Assembly (NCBI RefSeq): GCF_016481275.1
Contig: NZ_JAEMNW010000001.1
Span: forward strand, 930,001 to 994,000
Reading direction: 5' to 3'
Length of the DNA stretch: 64,000 nucleotides
Source of the DNA: Antrihabitans auranticaus
GTDB lineage: Bacteria > Actinomycetota > Actinomycetes > Mycobacteriales > Mycobacteriaceae
Shown: positions 53,832 to 61,976 of the stretch, one piece after another
How the letters are laid out: each line of letters opens with the position of its first letter
Numbering within the stretch: the first letter of the stretch is position 1
The notes under the pieces: generated by a model
Databases searched by the model: none
Seen by the model: the letters and a program-made list of their open reading frames with translations, nothing else
Told to the model about the DNA's origin: nothing
Made by a program: the position numbers and the translations under genes

Positions 53832-54407
53832 GTGGCTCGATATCCCAAGGAGCACAAGGACGTCACGCGCCGACGCATCCTCGATACAGCGGGAAGACGG
53901 TTCAAACGCGACGGACTCGACGGGTCGGGAATCGCGACACTCATGTCGGACGCCGGGCTGACTAACGGTGCGTTCTACGCACACTTCAGTTCCAAGGACG
54001 ACCTCGTCGCTGCCGTGGTGAGCGACCAACTGAGCACGCAGGCGCACGCGATTCAGCAATTGCGGCCAGGACAGGCGGGCCTCGAGGATTTCGTCCACCA
54101 GTACTTGAGCGCCGAGCACCGCGACGAGGTCGCCGCCGGCTGCCCCTCGGCGGCGTTGCTCGACGAGATCGGCCGCAGCGGCGACCCGGTCAAGCTGGCC
54201 TACACTGCCGGCGCAGCCGCGATCCTCGACGAAGTCACGACCCGACTGGCACCCGAGGATCCCGCTACGACCCGCCGCACCGCGCAGAGTCTTTTCACCT
54301 TGCTTGTCGGCACAATGCAACTCGCCCGCGCGATCGCTGACCGCGACACGTCCGACGCGGTACTCGAACAGGGAATCGCCGCCGCGCTAGACCTGCTCGC
54401 GCTCTGA
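53832..54407 (+). CDS. TetR-family regulator (LmrA/YxaF-like)
   Basis: Repressor of 191 residues beginning ARYPKEHKDVTRRRILDTAG with HTH helices SGIATLMSDAGLTNGAFYAH and FSSKDDLV. The second domain has CPSAALLDEIG, the usual block of LmrA/YxaF-type TetR proteins with redox or quinone-like ligands. GTG start with ACGAGGA upstream. Divergent from the OYE - SDR - hydrolase - SDR unit, which it probably represses. Confidence 0.87.
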   Translation: MARYPKEHKDVTRRRILDTAGRRFKRDGLDGSGIATLMSDAGLTNGAFYAHFSSKDDLVAAVVSDQLSTQAHAIQQLRPGQAGLEDFVHQYLSAEHRDEVAAGCPSAALLDEIGRSGDPVKLAYTAGAAAILDEVTTRLAPEDPATTRRTAQSLFTLLVGTMQLARAIADRDTSDAVLEQGIAAALDLLAL

Positions 54408-54638
54408 TTCGCGAACCAGCCAGCCCCAGCACCCGGCCACGGTCACGTTCGGCCGACCACTGGCTCGGTACGCCAGCGCAGGCCTGAACACACTCCTCGC
54501 GCCACAGCAAAAAATCTGTTGTGATCACACTAGACATTGCGACGATGTCGATGTACTTTAGGTGTCGTACAGACAGAACAAGTCGATCGGTGCGGGAGAG
54601 AATGAACTACCCGCAGGGAAGGATCGCTCAAGCTGGGC
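54408..54638. other. Intergenic region before the repeat array
   Basis: No gene is seen. It contains the perfect palindrome TGTGATCACA (54520-54529) and the inverted pair GACAT (54533-54537) / ATGTC (54545-54549). Both could be regulator sites for a transcript running into the repeat array. Confidence 0.4.
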
Positions 54639-54858
54639 ATGCCGAGACCGGCAGTAAGTCGCAGTAAAGGTAAGTCGCAGTAAAGGTAAGTCGCAGTAAA
54701 GGTAAGTTGCAGTTCGCAGTACAGGTAAGTCGCAGTTCGCAGTACAGGTAAGTCGCAGTTCGCAGTACAGGTAAGTCGCAGTTCGCAGTACAGGTAAGTC
54801 GCAGTTCGCAGTAAAGGTAATTCGCAGTAAAGGTAAGTAGCAGTACCGGTCTCGGCAT
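54639..54858. repeat. Tandem-repeat array enclosed by 13-bp perfect inverted repeats
   Basis: The arms are ATGCCGAGACCGG (54639-54651) and its exact reverse complement (54846-54858). Between them lie 16-bp units GCAGTAAAGGTAAGTC (54661-54676, 54677-54692, 54693-54708 with one change, and 54824-54839 with one change). There are also 23-bp units made of GCAGTTC plus GCAGTACAGGTAAGTC: four copies from 54709 to 54800 and a variant at 54801-54823. Partial units GCAGTA border both arms. Unit length is not a multiple of three and all frames are open on the minus strand only because of composition, so I do not read it as coding. Confidence 0.9.
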
Positions 54859-55022
54859 ACCCGTTCGACACTCGGGGTCGCGCCTCCGAGTGCGGTAAGT
54901 GAAGTAAGTGAGTGAGTGAGTAGAAAGTTACATATCCCTCCTGGGCCCCGGCGCCGCACCTGGCGTCGGGGCCCCGACCTGTCCCAAACATCTCCGCACC
55001 CGACCTGAAAGGGGCTGAACAC

Positions 55023-55382
55023 ATTTCGAGCCCACCACCGCAAAACAGTTCCGGCCCCGACCTGGACAACACGCTCGACTCGAAGTTCGACGACGAGGAC
55101 TATCCCGCCTACAGCATGGGACACGCCGCCGAAATCCTCGGGGTCACACCAGCATTCCTGCGCAGCCTCGATGCTGCGCACTTGCTCGCACCCGGACGCT
55201 CCACCGGCGGACATCGTCGCTACTCTCGCTACCACCTGCGATTGGCGGCTCGCGCTCGCGAACTCATCGATGCCGGCACCGCACTCGAGGCGGCCTGTCG
55301 CATCATCATCCTCGAAGATCAACTCGCCGAAGCTCGCCGCATCAACGACACCCTGCGCCACCCGCAATCCGACACTCCGTAG
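55023..55382 (+). CDS. MerR-family (HspR-like helix-turn-helix) regulator, ATT start proposed
   Basis: Small regulator with a MerR N-terminal HTH (YSMGHAAEILGVTPAFLRSL, then GGHRRYSRYHLRLAARAREL) and a C-terminal helix (CRIIILEDQLAEARRIND). The first ATG in frame is at 55116, but the frame continues upstream through DDEDYPAY, residues usual in this family before the HTH. No ATG or GTG occurs there, but ATT at 55023 lies eight bases after AAAGGGG. I propose that ATT start (119 residues); the fallback is ATG 55116 (88 residues). Confidence 0.65.
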   Translation: MSSPPPQNSSGPDLDNTLDSKFDDEDYPAYSMGHAAEILGVTPAFLRSLDAAHLLAPGRSTGGHRRYSRYHLRLAARARELIDAGTALEAACRIIILEDQLAEARRINDTLRHPQSDTP

Positions 55383-55820
55383 CCAGTTCCCTAGCCGCCA
55401 CGCGGTCCACGGAAGGTCCGGGTGGCGACGACTGCCGGATACCTGCGTCCTGGCTGAAGCTCCATTCGTAAGCGCCCCTCATTGGCCGACCCGAGAAGGC
55501 CGCGACACATTAGGAGTGCAGTGCGCGCGGCGGGTGATGGACCGTACGCTCCCGTGTTCCTGTACCGGTTCGTCATCCGAATTCGCGAGGTGGAGCCGAC
55601 GTCGGCGTCCGCATGGCCTTTCCCTTCTGACGTCCAGGAAACATGTTGCGGACCCAACGCGTGACGTTGGCAGAACCCCACTCCCCCATCGGATCCTGGC
55701 TAACACTTCGATCCTCGGGCGCTCGGACACCGCAGCTGCGCAGCTATCTGTTCATTGGTTGTCGATCCGGATCACGGTGTGCGGCGTTGACCGTCTCGGA
55801 ACGACACATCGCAGTCCCTG
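55383..55820. other. Intergenic region without a supported gene
   Basis: Several small frames exist on both strands, but none has family-like sequence, a good ribosome-binding site and biased codon use together. No clear terminator was seen between the MerR-like gene and the convergent hydrolase. Confidence 0.5.
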
Positions 55821-56663
55821 TCAGACGACGAGTGCAGCGATCGCGACGGGCCCTTCCAGGGAGGCGAAATGGCCGATGTTCGGCAGGTGCACAAAATCGG
55901 CGTGTGGCAACAGCGCCTCGTTGGCGTGACGATCCGATGGCCGCGACCAATCCTTGTCGCCGTAGACCACTCGGACCGGGACTTTCACGCGGGGATAGAG
56001 CGACCGGGCGGCGATGAGACTGGGCAGGTTGGTAAAGACCGAGTACGCGACCTGGGCATACTGCGGCCGACGGCCGACTGCGAGGAGCTCGTCGAGGTAC
56101 TCGTCGGTGAGGACCGACTTGTCGACCAGACCGCCTCGCAGGATCGCACGCACCGCGGGTCTCGGCTCGATGCCTGCGACTATCGGACCGATGCCGGGTG
56201 TCCGGATGCCGGCCATGAGCGCTCGCGCGAGCAAGCCGGATCGGGCAATCCCGCCGGCATAGTCGTAGGGGTTGATAGCGATGACTCGGCGAATTCGTTC
56301 CGGTAAGTCCGCGGCCACGGTGAGCGCGAGCACCGCGCCCATCGACTCGCCGATCACGATGACATCGCGAAGATCCAACCCCGTCAGGAAGTCCGCTACT
56401 GCGTGACGCATCGAGGGTTCCGTGTAGGAGGCGCCCGGTGTGATGTCGGAGTGCCCCATACCGGGCAGGTCGAGTGCGTACACGGTGTGGTGCGGCAGCA
56501 GAAAAGGGATCAGTCGGTGGAAGTGCTCAGCTTGGGTGCGCACCGTGTGCAGTAGAACAACGGGGGAACCGGTGCCGCCAACCAGGTAGCGGAGGCGCCC
56601 GGGCGGCCGCGCACCCGGCGTGGTAGAGGCATAGAACAGGCTGGTTGTGCCGTGAATGTTCAC
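55821..56663 (-). CDS. Alpha/beta-hydrolase, coupled to the MFS gene
   Basis: Hydrolase of 280 residues: LHTVRTQAEHF oxyanion region near 39, nucleophile Ser107 in VIGESMGAVLAL, Asp in YGDKDWSRPSD near 241, His in NIGHFASLEGP near 267. The GTG at 56663 overlaps the MFS stop (GTGA). The open frame continues far upstream but only as a shadow of the MFS gene. It may hydrolyse or modify the compound exported by the transporter. Confidence 0.85.
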   Translation of the reverse strand: MNIHGTTSLFYASTTPGARPPGRLRYLVGGTGSPVVLLHTVRTQAEHFHRLIPFLLPHHTVYALDLPGMGHSDITPGASYTEPSMRHAVADFLTGLDLRDVIVIGESMGAVLALTVAADLPERIRRVIAINPYDYAGGIARSGLLARALMAGIRTPGIGPIVAGIEPRPAVRAILRGGLVDKSVLTDEYLDELLAVGRRPQYAQVAYSVFTNLPSLIAARSLYPRVKVPVRVVYGDKDWSRPSDRHANEALLPHADFVHLPNIGHFASLEGPVAIAALVV

Positions 56664-58189
56664 TTCGGCCTCGCCGGAAGGAAGAGGAGGGCCACGATCG
56701 CGCCGATCGCGGTCACCGCTGCGGCAATGTAGGAGCCTGCCGCGAGGCCGTCGAGGAAGGCCGCGTTGGCGGCCTGCGAGATGGCCTGCGCGCTCGCCAC
56801 GTCTCCGGCCGCTCCGACCTGCTCGGCGACTGTTGCCGCAGCGCCGATCGATTCCTCGACCACAGACCGCAACCCCGGCGGCAGTTGTTGTGCCGCTGCG
56901 GAATCGGCCAGCGTGGAGGCATACAGGGAGGCGTACACACTGCCGATTACCGCCACGCCGAGTGTGCCACCGACTTCGCGAGTTGCATCGTTCATCGCCG
57001 ATCCGATACCCGCCTTGTTCAGGGGTACAGCTCCCATGATGGCTTCGGTGGCGGGGGCGGCAGCCAAGCCCAAACCGAGTCCGAGCGGAATCATTTGCCC
57101 GGCGATTTCGAGGTAACTGGTCGAAGCACTCAACGTCGAAATCCAGATGAACGCGCTCGTGAACAGCAGCAGTCCGGCCGTGACCACCAGTTTGTTGCCC
57201 AATCGAACCGCCAACAGCATTCCCAGTATCGATCCCACCGCGATGGAGGTCGCGACGGGCAGCATCCTGAGTCCCGTCTCGAGCGGCCTGTAGGAATGCA
57301 CCAACTGGAAGTACTGAGTGATGAGGAAGACGAAACCGAACAGTGCGAAGTAGGCGCACGTCACGGCGGCGCTGGCTGCGGTGAAACGCATGTTGGTGAA
57401 CAGGGTGATGTCGATCATCGGCTGATCGCGACCGCGCTCCCAGCACACCAGCGCAACGAACAGCACACTCGCGAAGCCGAATCCGCCGAGGGTCGTACCG
57501 CTGAGCCACCCATGTTCGGGAGCTTCGATGATCGTGTACACCAGGCTGCCGACCGCGAGCGCAGAGAGCACGAGCCCGCCGTAGTCGATGCGGGGTGTTT
57601 CCGGGTCGCGTGAAGTGTGGACAACTGTGCTCACGGAGGTGATCGCGATCGCCGCCGTCAGGGCGAGAGCGAGGAAGACGCTGCCCCACCAGAAGGATTC
57701 GAGCATCCAGCCGCCGAGGATCGGTCCGCACGCCACGCCCACGCCGGTAGTGGCGCCCCAGACTCCGATCGCCTTCGCCTTGGCGGCGCGTTCGGTGAAG
57801 ACGTTCGTGAGGATGGACAGCGTGGTGGGGTAGACGAACGCCGCACCCAGACCCATCACTGCTTGCCACCCGGTCAGTTGCGCAGAACTCTCCGCGAGGG
57901 AGGCACCGACTGCGCCGAGGCCGAAAATCGCCAGTCCGGTGAGCAGTGCGCCTTTGCGGCCGTACCGGTCGCTGAGGCTGCCGAAGGCGAGGACGAAGGT
58001 CGCGAACGTCAGGTTGTAGGCATCGACGATCCATTGCAGTTCGCGGTTGCTGGCGTTCAGTTCCACGGCCAGTGATGGCAACGCCACGTTGATCGAGGTA
58101 GTGGCGAGGCTGATGGTCAAGGTTGCGAGGCACAGGACAGCCAGCACCACGGTGCGCGACTTCTGCGGCCGCGTCTCTACATCGATCAT
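56660..58189 (-). CDS. MFS drug:proton antiporter, EmrB/QacA (14-helix) type
   Basis: Exporter of 509 residues with 14 predicted helices. DHA2 features: SINVALPSLAVELNAS in helix 1, SDRYGRKGALLTG in loop 2-3, and GATTGVGVACGPILGGW, the antiporter motif C region. It would pump hydrophobic toxicants or antibiotics out using the proton gradient. Divergent from an HxlR regulator with a 53-bp gap containing repeated TCAAGTAT, and coupled to a downstream hydrolase. Confidence 0.9.
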   Translation of the reverse strand: MIDVETRPQKSRTVVLAVLCLATLTISLATTSINVALPSLAVELNASNRELQWIVDAYNLTFATFVLAFGSLSDRYGRKGALLTGLAIFGLGAVGASLAESSAQLTGWQAVMGLGAAFVYPTTLSILTNVFTERAAKAKAIGVWGATTGVGVACGPILGGWMLESFWWGSVFLALALTAAIAITSVSTVVHTSRDPETPRIDYGGLVLSALAVGSLVYTIIEAPEHGWLSGTTLGGFGFASVLFVALVCWERGRDQPMIDITLFTNMRFTAASAAVTCAYFALFGFVFLITQYFQLVHSYRPLETGLRMLPVATSIAVGSILGMLLAVRLGNKLVVTAGLLLFTSAFIWISTLSASTSYLEIAGQMIPLGLGLGLAAAPATEAIMGAVPLNKAGIGSAMNDATREVGGTLGVAVIGSVYASLYASTLADSAAAQQLPPGLRSVVEESIGAAATVAEQVGAAGDVASAQAISQAANAAFLDGLAAGSYIAAAVTAIGAIVALLFLPARPK

Positions 58190-58230
58190 TACTTTATTAT
58201 TTCAAGTATCAACTCCTGATTGTCAAGTAT
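58190..58230. promoter_or_regulatory. HxlR operator candidates between MFS and regulator genes
   Basis: TCAAGTAT occurs at 58202-58209 and 58223-58230, a direct repeat exactly 21 bp (two helical turns) apart. TACTT (58190-58194) is inverted to AAGTA (58204-58208). The gap is AT-rich and must hold both promoters. Confidence 0.5.
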
Positions 58231-58242
58231 TAGGCTGGTTGC

Positions 58243-58956
58243 ATGAAGTCCTATGGGGAGTTTTGTGCGTTGTCCCGAGCATTGGACCTTGTCGGTGACC
58301 GATGGAACATGCTGGTGATTCGCGAACTGTTGATCAGCCCGAGCAGGTATTCGGACCTGCAGAAATCGCTGCCGGGCATCGCGACGAACTTGCTTGCACA
58401 GCGACTGCGGACCCTGGAAGACGATGGCGTTATCAGGTCGGCAGTCCAGCCGGCGCCAGTGTCTGCGCGTGTGTATGAACTAACCGATTGGGGACGCGGG
58501 CTGCGAACTGCGCTGGTTGGGCTGGCACGGTGGGGAGCGCCACTGCTAGCACCTGGCACCGACGGTGACGAAAGCCAGGGGCGATGGCTGATATTCGCGG
58601 TGATGGCGCTCTATCCCAATGAGGCCGAGATCGCCGAAGCCGTCCACTTTCCCAACCTGACCGCCGCGATTATCGCCGACGGCGACAACCTGTTGCTCAC
58701 CTCCGGCGCACACGGCGTAAAAATGGCGCTCTCGCGCGCGGCCCCACCGGCCGACGTGACAATCAAGGGAACGTCGGAACAAGTCTTCCGAACGCTATCC
58801 GGAGAGCGAAGCGAAAGACCGAAAGCCGCTGTCGTCGGCAACCCCGAAGCAGTGCATCGATTCTCGGAACTGACCCGCCGAGCCTATACCTACGAACTCG
58901 ACCTCGCGGCACTCAATGCCGACCGCACCAACCGTAGCGCAGCGCACGGAGTTTGA
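58243..58956 (+). CDS. HxlR-family regulator with C-terminal SCP2-like domain
   Basis: Regulator of 237 residues. The N-terminal winged helix (about residues 5-95) carries ALDLVGDRWNMLVIRELL and LPGIATNLLAQRLRTLEDDG, the HxlR signature. The extra 130 residues resemble an SCP2-like ligand-binding domain, as in other actinobacterial HxlR proteins of this length. Divergent from the MFS exporter, which it probably controls in response to a hydrophobic ligand. No strong ribosome-binding site was seen. Confidence 0.85.
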   Translation: MKSYGEFCALSRALDLVGDRWNMLVIRELLISPSRYSDLQKSLPGIATNLLAQRLRTLEDDGVIRSAVQPAPVSARVYELTDWGRGLRTALVGLARWGAPLLAPGTDGDESQGRWLIFAVMALYPNEAEIAEAVHFPNLTAAIIADGDNLLLTSGAHGVKMALSRAAPPADVTIKGTSEQVFRTLSGERSERPKAAVVGNPEAVHRFSELTRRAYTYELDLAALNADRTNRSAAHGV

Positions 58957-59606
58957 AGCTTGTCGGCGACTTCGCCGGTGTATCAACCTATTTGGTTATC
59001 GGCGCACTCGGCGGCGCTCCGGCCGGCACAGTCCACGGCGAGCGCCAGTCCATACCCTGCTTGGTGGCGGTAGGTGTCCCGCCGTCGAAGGTACCGCTCC
59101 CGGTGAGCGCGCTGGCGTTGTTGTCCAACATGTGGGCGAGTGACGCCAATCTCCGTCCGGCGAAATCAGCGTTCTCACAGGCATATTCGGCGCCTGGAAC
59201 CGATGCGGATTTCGCAGACCAAGACGTACCCGCCGCGTTCGATGAGGAGTACGAGGAGAACTCGGATCTGGCGATAGACGATGAATGGAAAGCTGGCGCT
59301 CACGCACGCGATGTGAACATCGATCTCGTTGTCTTCGCGCAATCGTTTCACTGGGTGCACCCAGACAACGCACTCGAGAGACTCGCCTCGATTCTTCGTC
59401 CCCACGGTCGACTGGCCCTGCTGGAGTTGGGCCAGGCCCACGCCGGATATCTGCAGTCGATCGAGCGGCAGCACGACCGGGAACGACTCCACTACTCCAC
59501 GGACGCGTGGGTGCAAATGGTGCTCACCTATTACAAGGCCTGCCTTTCGGGCGAGTTGGTCGCACGCATATTGCGCACCAAGAATGTTGCGCGACAACAT
59601 ATTTGA
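58953..59606 (+). pseudogene. Fragment of a SAM-dependent methyltransferase within an otherwise unlikely frame
   Basis: The 217-residue frame is mostly unlike any protein, but at about 59316-59430 it reads NIDLVVFAQSFHWVHPDNAL then ERLASILRPHGRLALLE. This is the motif-II/post-III region of class I methyltransferases. The SAM-binding glycine loop and the C-terminal part are absent. I interpret it as the relic of a decayed methyltransferase gene. Confidence 0.5.
58988..59240 (-). pseudogene. C-terminal fragment of an unrecognised gene
   Basis: One minus-strand frame ending with TAG at 58988-58990 reads like the end of a real protein, including ADFAGRRLASLAHMLDNNAS, GSGTFDGGTPTATKQGMDW and RSPWTVPAGAPPSAPITK. 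Third codon positions are GC-rich toward this end and less so upstream, where no start is evident. It is antisense to the annotated-length plus frame. I do not recognise the family; it may be only chance. Confidence 0.3.
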
Positions 59607-60053
59607 GGTAGCAGTATGTACATTGAAAATAAGACCCAGTTGAGGGCAGTAGTTCACTGAGTTTGGGGTGTCGTCTGCTGGTGACCGACGAAGGCGTCGG
59701 CGGGTCATTTCGGACGACAGCGGCACAAGGTTGTCCGCCTCGTTGGCCGACGACGGCAGCGCAGTCCCGGTGATCGCCGTCGTCGCTACTCATGACCTGC
59801 GTCCTCCTTCGATTGGCGGCATCCGTCGACTTTGACGGATTCGAAACCGAATTGCGGTGTCGCCGAATGCGATAGATCGAGCAGGCACCGCGACTCGAGC
59901 GTCGAGCGCCCACCATCGGTGGGGATTTGGGCACCCCCGGAAGGGTCGCAACCCACCTTCTATCGACTGTTTGCGCACCGCCGAGCAGCCGAATATTGAA
60001 GACAACTTCCTGACACACACAGGGAGGTCGACCACTTCGAAAGGCACATTCCA
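59607..60053. other. Intergenic region without a supported gene
   Basis: Frames here lack family features and codon bias. The end of the stretch supplies a ribosome-binding site (GAAAGG) for the secreted protein at 60054. No repeat or RNA structure stands out. Confidence 0.5.
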
Positions 60054-60494
60054 ATGACCAGCATCCCCTTCAGCTTCAAGACCATCGCAGCATCGGTCGC
60101 CGTGGCCACTGCGGCCGGCCTCTCCGCGGTCGCGTTTGCCGCTCCCGCCTCGGCAGCTACCGTCACCAACCATCCGATCGCAGTGAGCAACTGCAACTCG
60201 ACCGGGCAGATCTGCGCCGAGCGCCCAACGGTCACCGTAAACACGAACAGCGGACTGAAAGTCGAATTCACCGCATCCCGAGCACATTGCTCGGACATGA
60301 TCGCCCACATCTACATCGATGGCGCGGAATGGGGATCGGCGAAGGTCGGCCCAGGCCAGCGCGACGGTGGATACTTCATCCCGGTCACTCCCGGCACGCA
60401 CGACGTGTCGATCGTCGCCGAAGGGGTGACCGGCGGTTGCAACACCGGAAAACTGGCCTCGTGGGCCGGCAACCTGCGCGTGGAAACCAACTGA
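60054..60494 (+). CDS. Secreted Cys-containing protein of unknown function
   Basis: Protein of 146 residues with a signal peptide (hydrophobic core then PASAAT near residue 34). The mature part, about 112 residues, has four Cys (SNCNSTGQIC, HCSDM, GGCNTG) that could form two disulfides, and beta-rich sequence. GAAAGG lies nine bases before the ATG. No family recognised. Confidence 0.75.
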   Translation: MTSIPFSFKTIAASVAVATAAGLSAVAFAAPASAATVTNHPIAVSNCNSTGQICAERPTVTVNTNSGLKVEFTASRAHCSDMIAHIYIDGAEWGSAKVGPGQRDGGYFIPVTPGTHDVSIVAEGVTGGCNTGKLASWAGNLRVETN

Positions 60495-60629
60495 CAACGA
60501 GGTCTTCAACGCCTGGTTACGACGTTGTGTGTGTTGTGCGTCCCGTGCCATCAACGGCGGGACGCACAACACCAGCCCGAACGGCGGCTCGCCGCGCGAG
60601 CCAAACGGTCGGCGGATGCGATGGGCGCG

Positions 60630-60976
60630 TTGGGTCGCGTGGAAAGACCCCGCATCGAGTGGAATTCGTCGGATCTGCGCACTGCAGGCGGGATACGCGT
60701 CGAGGTGAAATCGGCAGCGTATCTGCAGAGTTGGAGGCAGCCCCGGCATTCGAACGTCCGCTTCGACATCGAACCGAAGAAGGGCTGGGACGCGACTGCC
60801 GACTCAATCGCCGTCGTACGGGAACGGCAGTCGGACGTCTACGTGTGTTCTGCCTGTTCGAGCATCGCGACAAAACCACGGCGAGTCCGCTCGACCTAGA
60901 TCAGTGGGACTTCTTCGTGATCTCGACAAACATGGAGCGCATGTCGAGATCGCACAAGACGGCGCGTCCGATGTGA
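60630..60976 (+). pseudogene. Frameshifted gene related to a PD-(D/E)xK-like hypothetical family
   Basis: In one frame the translation reads RPRIEWNSSDL, GGIRVEVKSAAYLQSW and SDVYV. At 60846 it continues in another frame as FCLFEHRDKTTASPLDLDQWDFFVIS. Intact relatives that I recall have these segments joined (DVYVFCL), so two extra bases (TG in GTGTG, 60846-60847) break the gene. The N terminus is also missing and the C terminus ends early at 60976. The EVK motif after a conserved Asp is the hallmark of the PD-(D/E)xK nuclease fold, but nuclease activity is not established. Confidence 0.6.
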
Positions 60977-61031
60977 CGAACCTACCGGTCGCAGCGAAAA
61001 TCGGGACCGGGGCTCTGAAATTGCTTCCGTC

Positions 61032-61658
61032 TCACACGTTTGCCGGTACATAGCACAGGCGTCCATCGGACGGCAGCAGGTAACTTTCGCGATGTTCGTT
61101 CGGAACACCGTCCTCGAGATCGCGCTCGGTGAAGACGTCCAATTGCCAGCCGATCACAGCAAATTTGAAGTCGACGTCACGATAGACCGCGGTGCCGACA
61201 TCGGCCAGCCAGTCATCGACGATTCGTCGCCATGCTAGGTCTTCGCACCCCGCCCATTGATCGAAGGGGTAGATCGACGCGCGCTGTAGCGCTTCCACCG
61301 GCATGTAGAAGCCGAGACAGTCGGTGCCGTCTTCGAGGTCCCGGGTGACGTACCACCCGCACACTACGGTGCGCCCGCCTGGCAGGGGGACGGTGCCGTA
61401 CAGATGACCAGCACGCGCCAGTGAGGCTAGCGTGCAAGGGATTTCGGACTGCTCGGCGGGCTCGAGGTTTCTCGTCGCATAGCAACCTTGCACGTTCGCC
61501 GCGCGGCACACAGACACCATTGCGCGTTCGAGGCGGGCGTCACTCCTCTCGTCGGTAATGTAGCCAACGTGTATGCATAGCTCGTACAGTCCACCGCGCC
61601 AGTTCGATTCGTCGGTGAACACGGTCGGATCGGCCACTCTGGAAGTGTATTCAGGCAT
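61032..61658 (-). CDS. Hypothetical protein, about 200-residue actinobacterial family
   Basis: Protein of 208 residues, apparently cytoplasmic: no signal peptide, acidic, rich in Trp and Asp (SNWRGGLYELCIHVGY; WRRIVDDWLADVGTAVY; RESYLLPSDGRLCYVPANV). It resembles a family of actinobacterial hypotheticals I recall only by pattern; no function known. The start MPEYTSRVADPTVF looks natural. It lies among broken genes with opposite orientation. Confidence 0.65.
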   Translation of the reverse strand: MPEYTSRVADPTVFTDESNWRGGLYELCIHVGYITDERSDARLERAMVSVCRAANVQGCYATRNLEPAEQSEIPCTLASLARAGHLYGTVPLPGGRTVVCGWYVTRDLEDGTDCLGFYMPVEALQRASIYPFDQWAGCEDLAWRRIVDDWLADVGTAVYRDVDFKFAVIGWQLDVFTERDLEDGVPNEHRESYLLPSDGRLCYVPANV

Positions 61659-61740
61659 CGGCAGCGTGCATCGATTTCAGGTGTCGTGCTCATGGACAGC
61701 GCAACAGACGGGCGCTCTTACTTGATCCTGAAACCCGTAG

Positions 61741-61776
61741 GGCACCGTGCCCGACGGGCTTCTTGCCTCGGTGCCG
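61741..61776. repeat. Inverted repeat before the poly-C tract
   Basis: GGCACCG is inverted to CGGTGCC about 20 bases later, with GCCCG-A-CGGGC between them, so the RNA could form a branched hairpin. It ends about ten bases before the poly-C run. Confidence 0.45.
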
Positions 61777-61785
61777 TCGACTACT

Positions 61786-61812
61786 CCCCCCCCCCCCCCC
61801 CCCCCCCCCCCC
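61786..61812 (+). repeat. 27-base poly-C homopolymer
   Basis: An uninterrupted run of 27 C followed by GGG, in a non-coding stretch about 165 bp upstream of a broken ORF. Runs this long are rare in actinobacteria and are unstable by slippage, so the exact length may be an assembly estimate. Confidence 0.9.
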
Positions 61813-61976
61813 GGGAACCGCTTGCCCGGGCACGTAATCCTCGCCGAACAGGCAGTAAGACGGCGACGCAGCAGCTTGCGATGGCTCGTACTGTTGCCGA
61901 ATTCGTTGCGGTGCAGATGTGGCTGCACGCACTTCCCTCGATACAGAATAGGTCCAGGCTGAATGAGGAGGGCGAC

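Noticed and set aside
54520-54529. TGTGATCACA as a CRP-type site
   Set aside because: Too short and without the spacing of a CRP operator; recorded only as an unassigned palindrome.
54639-54858. Possible CRISPR array
   Set aside because: Units are contiguous 16/23-bp tandem repeats without unique spacers, and no cas gene is present.
54530-55367. Minus-strand frames with repeated Tyr-Leu-Tyr-Cys-type sequence as a repeat protein
   Set aside because: All three frames stay open because the repeat lacks stops on that strand; the 23-bp unit shifts frame each time and no start or ribosome-binding site exists.
56664-58133. N-terminal extension of the hydrolase across the MFS gene
   Set aside because: Arg-rich shadow of the transporter; the hydrolase begins at the GTG overlapping the MFS stop.
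59790-60749. 319-residue minus-strand frame across the secreted-protein gene
   Set aside because: It is antisense to a protein with a clear signal peptide and shows no family motifs.
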